A DNA stretch of 5,941 nt from Spongiicolonus versatilis (GCA_028286165.1 JAPYMU010000007.1:1-5941); one strand, 5' to 3'. Shown: positions 1-5,941, counted from the stretch's first letter. Notes: a model not told the origin generated them from the sequence alone. A program made the numbers and translations.

Positions 1-1
1 C

Positions 2-274
2 GGCGCCATCTTCGCCAGTTACCGGGTCAAAGGGCGGCTGGTGACGGTGGCCGTGGAAGGCATGAACTTCCACCGGCCGGTATTCGTCGGCGACCAAGTA
101 AGTTGCTACTGCAAACTGAAACACACCGGCACCACCTCGCTGTCGGTGCACATAGAAACCTGGGTGCGCCGCAAACAAACCTCGACGCGTCACATGAAAG
201 TAACGGAAGCGACTTACACTTACGTATGCGTAGACGAAAACCGCAGACCGGTGGCGTTGGAGGAATATAAATAA
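2..274 (+). CDS. yciA: YciA-type acyl-CoA thioesterase, C-terminal part (5' end outside window)
   Basis: This is the last 90 residues of a single hotdog-fold acyl-CoA thioesterase, which hydrolyses acyl-CoA to free acid and CoA in the cytosol. The frame is open from the window edge and ends in TAA at 272-274. Visible family features are the opening GAIFASYRV helix segment, the strand TVAVEGMNFHRPVFVGDQV (YciA proteins have TVAVE.M.F..P..VGD here), the C.C.L...GTTS strand, the IETWVRR strand and a closing TEATYTYVCVDE strand. The catalytic aspartate of the family lies just before GAI and is therefore outside the window. The protein stops soon after the last core strand (ALEEYK), without the longer tail of the Haemophilus and E. 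coli proteins. It converges with the giant glycosyltransferase gene. The family is clear; the acyl-chain preference cannot be read from this part. Confidence 0.87.
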   Translation, partial: GAIFASYRVKGRLVTVAVEGMNFHRPVFVGDQVSCYCKLKHTGTTSLSVHIETWVRRKQTSTRHMKVTEATYTYVCVDENRRPVALEEYK

Positions 275-310
275 CGGACGGCGGCGGATGTTCGACGGCG
301 GCGAGTCGGA

Positions 311-354
311 ATCGTAACCGGTGACCGGGATTGAAACACGCTACCGGTTGCGGT
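311..354 (+). terminator. Possible hairpin terminator at the 3' end of the thioesterase transcript
   Basis: Bases 311-322 pair with 343-354 to give 12 consecutive pairs, including two G-U wobbles, around a 20-base loop. The perfect core is AACCGGT (316-322) with ACCGGTT (343-349). In the opposite-strand RNA the two wobbles become C-A mismatches, so the stem is better formed in the + strand transcript, where it begins 37 bases after the thioesterase stop. No T-run follows, so it is not a canonical intrinsic terminator. It also overlaps the last codons of the convergent gene. It could act as an mRNA 3' end protector or be chance. Confidence 0.3.
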
Positions 355-3300
355 CAAGCGAATGTTTCGAAGAGCGCGGCGAATCCGCCGGCAGATAACG
401 CGGCCGGGCGACCAAGTGACGAATGACGGCCTCGCGCTCTCGCCGGGCGGCGGCGCTAATCGGCGCGGCCGGCTCGTAGAGATAAAGCAAGTCGGGTATG
501 TGCGCCGGGCGGCGCGCCATCTCGATAATGGGCAGCATAAAAGCCCAATCCGTCGCCGGGTCAATCCAGTCGCCGTTGCGCTTCAAATCATCCGCATCGA
601 TGGCGTCAAATAAATACTTGCGGAAGGTGCGCAAGTGCTGCCAGACATTGCCGCCGCGGTTGCCCCGGGGATTATTGAAGTCCGGGATGTAGACCGTCTC
701 CTTGTCCAGCCGCAGCATCGAACCGACGGTGACATCGGCGCCGGCGTCGTATTCGCGCCGCACCCGTGCCAGCGCGTGGCGGCCGATGAGCGCATCGTCG
801 GCGTCTACCGTGACAATAACGCTCTGCGGGTCGCCGCAAAAATTGACAATCGCATCCCAAGTGTTGTGCAGCGTCCGTCGCCGGCGCGCGTTTCTAATGA
901 AGGTGACGCGGTCGCGATGGGGCGCAATCAGATGGTCGATATAGTCGCCCAAACCGTTGTCCGATGCATCGTCCACAATCACCGCCCCCCAGTCGGTCTC
1001 GCTCTGGTCGAGCAGCGAATCAAAACAGCGGCGAAACCGCCCGGCCTCCACATTGCGCCCGCAGATGATGAAAATATACGGCTCGTTGCGCTTCGGGCCG
1101 GCCCATTCCAAATCGCCGCCGGTGAGTTCAACGCAGCCCGTTTGGCACGGCGGACAGAAACCCTGCTCGATGCGGTCGATGACCCGGAAGAGTCGGTCGA
1201 CTGTAGTTTTTTCTTCGTTAGGCACGCAGATGAAAAATGTGCGCGGGTCACCGCCGCGGTAGGCGCGGAAATCGGAATCGGCGATGAAGCGGTTGCAGGC
1301 GCGATGCCATGCCAGTTGCCAGCGGCCGTCATCGCCGACTTCGTTGGGCAACGGCCGCGCCGCATTCAACCGCCGCCGGTCGAACATGCCGCAGCGCGGG
1401 TCCACTCCCCATGGCCGGCCGTCGCGGCCGGCCGGCGTATACGGTTTCGCCGCGCCGGGCACCGGAAGCGCAACAAACAACGCGCGGGGATTGTGTTTCA
1501 GAACGCCAATCATCTCGGCCAAATAATCATGCGCGCGGGGCGCGCGGCCGATGAGAATATCGCTGTCCATGTGCAGCACATAATCACCGCGGCAAGCGTC
1601 AAAACCGTACAGCGTGGCGAAAATCTGCTGGCCGTTGGCGGCATGCGTCTCAGCCGCATCGGCGCCAAACCACCGGCGGTAAGTGGCGGTTACCGTGGCC
1701 GCATCCTCGGGCGCGTAGATGACTTTATCCACAACGCCATCGTCCAGAAGGCGGCGCATCGCGGCGCGGTGGGCGGCCGGGTCGGCGACATCATACTGGC
1801 GCAAAAAACCGTCGCGCCGGCAGTCCACGATGACCAACACCTCCAAGAATCCGCCCGGCACCGCCAACTGGCCCACTTTATGCCTGACCAGTCGCTCGAT
1901 GGCGCGCCATTCCATGTAGCAGGTTTTTATCAGCAGCGAGACTCGGTCGCGCGCGAGCGGCGCCGGGCGCAAGTCGAAGACCAGAAAGTTGGACACCGGC
2001 CACAAGCGAGCGGCATCCGCGCCGCGCGTCTCCCGCACTTGCTCCACAACTAACCCGGCGCGCAGAAACGCCCGAGTGTAAAAATGCAACGGCCGGTGAA
2101 CATCGCGGCGCGACCGCCCGGTGGCGGGCATGTCCTTGCGGTAGACAAAGACCGAATCATAAACGGCATCCGCGGGCGGATGGCGACGGTGAAGTTTGTC
2201 GCCGGCGAAGGTGCAAAACGGGTTGCAGACCGCGACGATGACTCGCCCACGCTCGGTCACCAGCCGCCGCAAATCGGCAAGGACCGCGTCGAACGTTCCC
2301 GGCGCCTCGATGTTGCACAGCACCAAACTGCACACAACCGCATCAAACTGCGCCGATGTTTTGTCCGGTTCATCATCCGGCGAGAAGAATTCGGCGGCGT
2401 CCAGATAACGAACCGGACCGCCATGCGAACGACAGCGGCGGATGACCGCATCGTCGATGTCGTAAGCGGTTACTTGCAATCCCCGGCCGGCCATCGCCTC
2501 GGACAGTTTTCCCTTGCCGCAACCGTAATCAAAAACGGCGGCCGGCGCGCCGGCGAGTATGGTGTCCAGCAGTAGGCGGTCCAGTTGCGCTTTCTCGTCG
2601 TCAAACGTCATCTCGCGCGCAAAGCAGTCGAACCCGGCGAGATGCGGCAGGTCGTCATCGCGCAGCGCGCGCCGCATGACTTGCCGCAAATCGCTCCAGT
2701 CATGGAATCTGTACATCAGAAACGCCCGGCGGCACATGCGCAGGAACCGGTCTTCGGTAAAAGGCATGATGTCAGCGCCGTAGTCCACCAGTCTCAAACC
2801 GCCGTCGACCACGATGAAGTTGTCGGGATGCACATTGTTGCAGACGATGCCGGCGGCGCGGCACTCGCGCAAAAACTGCAGAATGCCGTCCAAATGTCCG
2901 CCGGCGTAAGGCGCGCCGCGCTCAAACGGATAGACCAGTACCGTCTCATCCGCGCGGCGGCGCACTTGCACAATCGGATACAGCGTGGCGTATCCGCGCC
3001 ATTTGCCGGCTTGCGATTCGAGGAAAGCGATGGACGCGCCGCGGTCCCGTTTGTTTCGCCGGCCCCGTTCATGGAAATATTTGTAGGTCATCTCACCGTC
3101 GGTGAGAACAACGCCCTCGCCGCCGATGCCAAGGCGACGCAGTGCGCCGGTTTCAAATTCGCGGCGGATGAAATCGGCGGCTTGTGCGAACAACTGTTCC
3201 GCGGACAACTGACAGTCGGCGCGATGCCGCTCGATGATAAGCGGGAGAGCGTTGAGGTATTCCCGAACCCGCGCCATATCGTCGTTGCCGGGCGCAATTC

Positions 3301-5569
3301 GGCGACGGAAATCATCGATGTCAAATGCGGCGTAGATGCGCCGCGTCTCCGTCACAAATCGCCGCAACGCGTCCGCCGCGTCGGCGTATTTTTCATCCGC
3401 CAGCCACCAGTAATCGGCGCGCCGCGTTTCGTTTATGTATCGGTCAAAACTTTTCAGCAAGCCGAGAATGCGAAAGTAACTCAGCGCAAAAGCGTTCATT
3501 CTTTCATGCAGATATTTGCGAAACCGGCCGAGCGCCAAAATCATGTCGTCGCGGTCAAAGTGCAACAACGCCGGTCCATGAGTCGGAAGGGAATCGTGCG
3601 CGCGCCGTTCAACCTTGCGCTCGAACACATCGCGCATGCACGAGTAAAGCGCATAACCGCGCATGTCGGATGCCAACTTGTCGCCGTCCAAACCGGCGTC
3701 CCGGTCGCCCGCTTTGCGTTGCTGGCGGACCAGCAGCGGCGCCTGCACCACCCGCCGGCCGCCGGCATGCCGGTTGAGCAAACACCAAACCATATCGCTG
3801 CGGCGCAAGTCCGCGTCTTCCATAGTCGGCACCGCATTGGGGAAATCACGCAAGGCCTCCGGGTCAAAAACGAAAGTGGTGGGGCCGCGGTGCACCGAAG
3901 GCAATGCGCCGGCCACGGGGTCAACCAGCGCCGAGTCATCGACAACCAAGGGACGGAAAACCTGCACACCGCTTAATATGCCCGGCAAGGCCCCGACCAT
4001 TTCGGCAAAAACTTCGTCCACCGTGGCGCCGGCGCCGGCCGGCTCATACCAGAAAGGCGATTCCAGATGGCTGGTCTCGCGGCGTGACAAGTCGTAGTAA
4101 TAGTTTTGGCTGCGCCGCCGCGCCGCGGTATTTTCACCGTCACGGTCCGGATACGACGCATCCGGCGACAAGCGCGCGAGATGTTCCAAGTTGTGATAGA
4201 GGTCGACCAACTGCGTGCGCACGCAAGACAAAAACGGCAGCGGCGGCGCGCCGGTTACCATGCCGAGGACAATTTCCCCGCCGGCATGCCGAAAGCGTTT
4301 GATGTGGTCGAGCGCATGGTCACCGTCCACCCGGCAGTCGTCGTCCACAATCCACACCACCGCATCGGGCAGTTCTCGGGCCGCCCGGTAGAGATGCCGT
4401 TGCAGAAGCGTTCGACTGCGCGCGATGCTGCGGATGCTGTTGACCGCGCCGGCGCGGTCCGCCGCTTGCTGTTCCAAGTCGATGAGCGACACCGCCAGCC
4501 CGCGCCCGGCCGCATCGGCAATGACATCTTGCAACGCCGCCCGCGCCGCCGCATCCGCGCCGCCGTTTTCCAGCAGCAACACCCGGAGGTCAAGGTCGCG
4601 CCGGGGCCGGTAATGGGTGATGAGGTCGCCCATCAGTTGCGCCACTTGACTGACATCCGGCGAGGTGATTGCGCCGACCAGAAGGAGCAGCCGGCCGCCG
4701 GGACGGTCCGGGGCCGGATGAAGCGGCGTTTGCGGGGAATTTGCCGGCGGCGATGCGGGGTCGCAGTTAAATCGGTCGCGGCAACGTTGCATGAACACCT
4801 TGCGCTGGCCATCGGTCATCCGCGCGCCGTATTTGCGGTAAAAAGCGGCCAAGCCCGCGCGCTTGGCATCGGTTCCGGGGGTGGAGAGGCGCGGCCGATT
4901 CGGCTCGGCGTAGTGATGGACTAAATGTTCGGCAAGCGCGGCGTAGCGCAGCGTTCCCAAGTCAGCCAAACGGATGCACAAGTCGCGGTCGGTGGTGCTG
5001 CGCAGCCCCTCGTCAAAACCGCCGGCTTCCAGCAATGTGGTCAACCGCACAAAAAGATTGGAGCCCTGGATATGCGGGTTGCCGGTGAGAAAGTCGCCCG
5101 CGTTCAAGGATTCAGGGGGCGACAAAAATATCCCGGCATCGGCGGCGGTTTTGTGGAACACCAGACCGGCCGCCGCCATGTCCAGACCATGCGCCAACAC
5201 CGCCGCCTCGCATCGCGCCAAATAGGTTGGGTCCCAAGCATCGTCGTCATCCAAAATGGCGACGAAACAGTCGCGCGCTGTTGCCAGCAGCCATGCCAGC
5301 GCGGTATTCCATGCGCCGCATGCGCCCGGCGTGCGGTAGTTGCCCAAGTAGACGCGCTTCGTCACCGGTAGCGCCGGCGCATCGACAATTTCCGCGTTGT
5401 GCGGCCGCTCTCGCGCGTCAGAATCGTCCGCCACAATGAGAAAATCCGGCGGCCGCACCTGCCCGGCCACGGACGCCAGCGCGCGCTCGGCCAATAAATC
5501 CGCGCGGTTGTGCGTGGCGACTACCGCGGCAATCTGCAAGCCGCTCTCACGGGGAAGTAATCGATGCAT
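341..5569 (-). CDS. Giant six-module glycan enzyme: GT2 - GT - kinase-like - SAM methyltransferase - GT - GT2
   Basis: One uninterrupted 1742-residue frame (ATG 5569, TAG 341-343) encodes six recognisable modules. Approximate residues: GT2 11-255; divergent GT-A-like 290-640; helical linker 641-805; protein-kinase-like fold 806-985; class I SAM methyltransferase 990-1200; GT-A-like 1208-1470; GT2 1497-1735. Most ordinary GT2 enzymes are a few hundred residues, so this is a multi-domain fusion. I see no signal peptide, membrane helix or secretion motif, so a cytosolic or membrane-peripheral role in building and modifying a surface glycan is inferred. The adjacent kinase and methyltransferase suggest a phosphate or methylphosphate cap like that of WbdD. 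ATG 5569 is the first ATG after the in-frame stop at 5621-5623, but no Shine-Dalgarno precedes it. A TTG at 5537-5539 (residue 11), preceded by GAGAG, is an alternative. The gene lies 108 bases after nth on the same strand. The domain calls are solid; sugar specificity and acceptor are unknown. Confidence 0.93.
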   Translation of the reverse strand: MHRLLPRESGLQIAAVVATHNRADLLAERALASVAGQVRPPDFLIVADDSDARERPHNAEIVDAPALPVTKRVYLGNYRTPGACGAWNTALAWLLATARDCFVAILDDDDAWDPTYLARCEAAVLAHGLDMAAAGLVFHKTAADAGIFLSPPESLNAGDFLTGNPHIQGSNLFVRLTTLLEAGGFDEGLRSTTDRDLCIRLADLGTLRYAALAEHLVHHYAEPNRPRLSTPGTDAKRAGLAAFYRKYGARMTDGQRKVFMQRCRDRFNCDPASPPANSPQTPLHPAPDRPGGRLLLLVGAITSPDVSQVAQLMGDLITHYRPRRDLDLRVLLLENGGADAAARAALQDVIADAAGRGLAVSLIDLEQQAADRAGAVNSIRSIARSRTLLQRHLYRAARELPDAVVWIVDDDCRVDGDHALDHIKRFRHAGGEIVLGMVTGAPPLPFLSCVRTQLVDLYHNLEHLARLSPDASYPDRDGENTAARRRSQNYYYDLSRRETSHLESPFWYEPAGAGATVDEVFAEMVGALPGILSGVQVFRPLVVDDSALVDPVAGALPSVHRGPTTFVFDPEALRDFPNAVPTMEDADLRRSDMVWCLLNRHAGGRRVVQAPLLVRQQRKAGDRDAGLDGDKLASDMRGYALYSCMRDVFERKVERRAHDSLPTHGPALLHFDRDDMILALGRFRKYLHERMNAFALSYFRILGLLKSFDRYINETRRADYWWLADEKYADAADALRRFVTETRRIYAAFDIDDFRRRIAPGNDDMARVREYLNALPLIIERHRADCQLSAEQLFAQAADFIRREFETGALRRLGIGGEGVVLTDGEMTYKYFHERGRRNKRDRGASIAFLESQAGKWRGYATLYPIVQVRRRADETVLVYPFERGAPYAGGHLDGILQFLRECRAAGIVCNNVHPDNFIVVDGGLRLVDYGADIMPFTEDRFLRMCRRAFLMYRFHDWSDLRQVMRRALRDDDLPHLAGFDCFAREMTFDDEKAQLDRLLLDTILAGAPAAVFDYGCGKGKLSEAMAGRGLQVTAYDIDDAVIRRCRSHGGPVRYLDAAEFFSPDDEPDKTSAQFDAVVCSLVLCNIEAPGTFDAVLADLRRLVTERGRVIVAVCNPFCTFAGDKLHRRHPPADAVYDSVFVYRKDMPATGRSRRDVHRPLHFYTRAFLRAGLVVEQVRETRGADAARLWPVSNFLVFDLRPAPLARDRVSLLIKTCYMEWRAIERLVRHKVGQLAVPGGFLEVLVIVDCRRDGFLRQYDVADPAAHRAAMRRLLDDGVVDKVIYAPEDAATVTATYRRWFGADAAETHAANGQQIFATLYGFDACRGDYVLHMDSDILIGRAPRAHDYLAEMIGVLKHNPRALFVALPVPGAAKPYTPAGRDGRPWGVDPRCGMFDRRRLNAARPLPNEVGDDGRWQLAWHRACNRFIADSDFRAYRGGDPRTFFICVPNEEKTTVDRLFRVIDRIEQGFCPPCQTGCVELTGGDLEWAGPKRNEPYIFIICGRNVEAGRFRRCFDSLLDQSETDWGAVIVDDASDNGLGDYIDHLIAPHRDRVTFIRNARRRRTLHNTWDAIVNFCGDPQSVIVTVDADDALIGRHALARVRREYDAGADVTVGSMLRLDKETVYIPDFNNPRGNRGGNVWQHLRTFRKYLFDAIDADDLKRNGDWIDPATDWAFMLPIIEMARRPAHIPDLLYLYEPAAPISAAARREREAVIRHLVARPRYLPADSPRSSKHSLDRNR
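365..1081 (-). other. Domain 6: C-terminal GT2-family glycosyltransferase
   Basis: Residues about 1497-1735. The pattern PYIFIICGRN (1497-1506), CFDSLLDQSETDWGAVIVDD (1515-1534) and ASDNG (1535-1539) is a textbook GT2 start, and VIVTVDADDALIG (1584-1596) contains the DXD (D1589, D1591). GDWIDPATDWAFMLPIIEMA (1666-1685) occupies the place of the catalytic-acid and acceptor helix. The protein ends about 40 residues after this in a basic, Ser- and Arg-rich tail. Core motifs are intact, so activity is expected; donor and acceptor are unknown. Confidence 0.85.
1160..1948 (-). other. Domain 5: GT-A-like glycosyltransferase with DSD motif
   Basis: Residues about 1208-1470. The domain opens with VSLLIKTCYMEW (1210-1221), has a second strand FLEVLVIVDCRRDG (1241-1254), and reaches GDYVLHMDSDILIG (1328-1341), a clear GT-A metal-binding DXD (D1335, D1337). 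A later NEVGDDGRWQLAWHR (1409-1423) could supply acceptor or catalytic residues. A cysteine cluster follows at its end (C1448, C1472, C1475, C1479). The fold call rests mainly on the DXD and strand spacing; the subfamily is not recognised. Confidence 0.68.
1970..2602 (-). other. Domain 4: class I SAM-dependent methyltransferase
   Basis: Residues about 990-1200. Motif I is VFDYGCGKGKLSEAM (1012-1026), the SAM-binding glycine loop. YDIDD (1036-1040) holds the acidic residue D1037, which should bind the ribose hydroxyls. FDAVVCSLVLCNIE (1075-1088) is the motif IV strand and GRVIVAVCNPF (1108-1118) the following strand. A later VHRPLHFYTRAFLRAGLVVE (1157-1176) segment fits the C-terminal part of the Rossmann fold. 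All SAM-binding elements are present. By analogy with WbdD the target may be the phosphate added by the preceding domain, but sugar O-methylation is equally possible. Confidence 0.87.
2615..3154 (-). other. Domain 3: protein-kinase-like phosphotransferase
   Basis: Residues about 806-985. The kinase landmarks appear in order: a glycine-rich loop GIGGEGVV (814-821); a lysine in the next strand, TYKYF (K830), at the position that binds ATP phosphates; a hinge-like strand TVLVYPFERG (876-885); the catalytic loop NNVHPDNF (911-918) with H914, D916 and N917; and the metal-binding DYG (929-931) in place of DFG. The C-lobe is short, as in small-molecule and sugar kinases, and MCRRAFLMYRFHDWSDL (945-961) follows. 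Key catalytic residues are intact, so phosphotransfer is likely, to a sugar or glycan hydroxyl by analogy with WbdD. The substrate is inferred only. Confidence 0.82.
3155..3649 (-). other. Unassigned helical region between domain 2 and the kinase-like domain
   Basis: Residues about 641-805 contain no motif I can name. The stretch is rich in Arg, Asp, Tyr and Ala with spacing typical of amphipathic helices, for example GRFRKYLHERMNAF (681-694), RRADYWWLADEKYADAADAL (716-735) and REYLNALPLIIERH (769-782). It could be a linker, a dimerising or membrane-docking helical bundle, or an N-terminal extension of the kinase-like fold. Confidence 0.5.
3650..4702 (-). other. Domain 2: divergent GT-A-like glycosyltransferase
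   Basis: Residues about 290-640. A hydrophobic first strand (RLLLLVGAI, 293-301), a second strand RVLLLENGG (329-337) and VWIVDDDCRVD (405-415) look like a GT-A fold with a DXD-type metal site at D409-D411. Further on, TTFVFDPEALRDFP (564-577) followed by PTMEDADLRRSDMVW (581-595) resembles the ED-type catalytic helix of GT2 enzymes. The domain carries an insertion of about 150 residues between the DXD and the ED motif, including SQNYYYDLSRRE (487-498). Assignment as a glycosyltransferase is moderately sure; no named subfamily is recognised. Confidence 0.65.
4805..5539 (-). other. Domain 1 of the giant protein: GT2-family glycosyltransferase
   Basis: Residues about 11-255. The opening AAVVATHNRADLL (14-26) is the first strand and turn of GT2 GT-A folds, where the nucleotide sugar binds. 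VADDSD (46-51) supplies the next conserved acidic site. AILDDDDAWDP (104-114) carries the metal-binding DXD. GGFDEGL (183-189) followed by TTDRDLCIR (192-200) matches the conserved GGFDE...D.DL region that provides the likely catalytic acid. All core GT2 landmarks are present and in order, so this domain is expected to be active. The nucleotide sugar is unknown. Confidence 0.88.
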
Positions 5570-5677
5570 GGGATGCGCCGGGTGCGCGGCTGAGCGGTGG
5601 AAAAGCGGCGACGGCGGCGGTCATGCCTGGGTTTTGACCGATGCGGGGAGGCGAAGTCACGATTGCCCGCGCCGCAG
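5570..5677. other. nth to giant-gene intergenic spacer
   Basis: This 108-base spacer separates two co-directional genes. It contains a 6-pair inverted repeat, CGGTCA (5618-5623) with TGACCG (5635-5640), whose - strand RNA form is followed about 14 bases later by only four U residues. That is at best a weak terminator. I find no convincing -35/-10 pair and no Shine-Dalgarno in front of ATG 5569. Read-through from nth is therefore possible, but independent transcription cannot be excluded. Confidence 0.5.
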
Positions 5678-5941
5678 TCAGCCAAACGAATTCGCCGACG
5701 GGCATAAATTTTTAATCGGGCAGTCGGGACATTTTGGTTTGCGCGCGGTGCAAGTGTGGCGGCCGAGCAGGATGAGCCAGTGGTGGGCGTGTTGTTTGAA
5801 TTCATCCGGCACGGTTTTGTGCAGGGCGCGTTCGACCGCCAGCGCGTCTTTGCCGGGGGCGATGCCGGTGCGGTTGGAGACGCGGAACACATGCGTGTCG
5901 ACGGCGATGAGCGGTTTGCCGAAGGCGGTGTTGAGGATGAC
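5678..5941 (-). CDS. nth: Endonuclease III, C-terminal part (5' end outside window)
   Basis: This is the last 87 residues of the base-excision-repair DNA glycosylase and AP lyase Nth, which removes oxidised pyrimidines. The frame runs from the window edge to TGA at 5678-5680. LNTAFGKPLIAVDTHVFRV contains the catalytic aspartate (codon 5897-5899, equivalent to Asp138 of E. coli Nth). The helix HHWLILLGRHTC leads into the iron-sulfur loop with exact C-X6-C-X2-C-X5-C spacing (codons within 5702-5752), which binds the [4Fe-4S] cluster. The catalytic lysine in the helix-hairpin-helix lies upstream, outside the window. The protein ends six residues after the cluster proline (SANSFG), close to the usual family end. 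The short internal ATG/GTG starts are not real starts, since the reading frame and homology continue to the edge. Confidence 0.96.
   Translation of the reverse strand, partial: VILNTAFGKPLIAVDTHVFRVSNRTGIAPGKDALAVERALHKTVPDEFKQHAHHWLILLGRHTCTARKPKCPDCPIKNLCPSANSFG

Noticed and set aside
635..2053. Long + strand open frame (472 codons) opposite domains 4-6
   Set aside because: It is antisense to clear catalytic motifs of the giant gene, shows no recognisable domain, and is explained by GC-rich codon use leaving few stops on the opposite strand.
2585..3976. Long + strand open frame (463 codons) opposite the kinase and linker region
   Set aside because: Antisense shadow with no family features; the - strand carries the kinase landmarks at the same place.
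4106..4924. + strand open frame (272 codons) opposite domains 1-2
   Set aside because: Its composition is His-, Arg- and Ala-rich without motifs, and it lies antisense to the GT domains.
341..5569. Possibility that the giant frame is an artefact of joined genes or a frameshifted assembly
   Set aside because: There is no stop or frame change across six motif-bearing modules, and each module's motifs are read in the same frame in the expected order.
5618..5640. Short hairpin after nth as an intrinsic terminator
   Set aside because: Only six pairs with an 11-base loop, and the nearest U-run is short and about 14 bases away; too weak to call.
5521..5892. - strand open frame overlapping the nth end and the start of the giant gene
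   Set aside because: It is out of frame with both genes, has a low-complexity Arg/Pro/Ala product, and overlaps the conserved iron-sulfur loop of nth in another frame.

Overview
The window is GC-rich (by eye roughly 60%) bacterial DNA with very little intergenic space. It holds three genes: the end of a YciA-type acyl-CoA thioesterase gene on the + strand (2-274), one very large gene on the - strand (5569-341, 1742 residues), and the end of an endonuclease III gene (nth) on the - strand (5941-5678). YciA and Nth are both common in Gram-negative Proteobacteria, and the central gene looks like a surface-glycan enzyme, so a Gram-negative, probably proteobacterial, host is the best guess. Nothing in the window fixes the genus.

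Layout. The thioesterase gene and the giant gene converge across 66 bases (275-340). A 12-pair stem there (311-354) folds better in the thioesterase transcript than in the opposing one. nth and the giant gene run in the same direction, separated by 108 bases (5570-5677) with no clear promoter or strong terminator. No RNA gene, insertion sequence, CRISPR array or attachment site is visible.

The giant gene is the point of interest. Read from the N-terminus, it encodes a GT2 glycosyltransferase, a second divergent GT-A-like glycosyltransferase, an unassigned helical stretch, a protein-kinase-like fold with recognisable glycine loop, lysine, HPDN and DYG motifs, a class I SAM methyltransferase with DYGCGKG motif, a third GT-A-like domain (DSD) and a fourth GT2 domain (DADD). 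I see no signal peptide or membrane segment, so it should be cytosolic or peripheral on the inner membrane.

A kinase next to a methyltransferase recalls WbdD, which ends O8/O9a-type O-antigen chains in E. coli by phosphorylating the terminal sugar and methylating the phosphate. Here the two modules are in the opposite order (kinase first) and lie between two pairs of glycosyltransferases in one chain. My inference is a single-polypeptide machine that both builds and modifies or caps a glycan. The flanking thioesterase and DNA-repair genes are housekeeping functions with no evident link to it.
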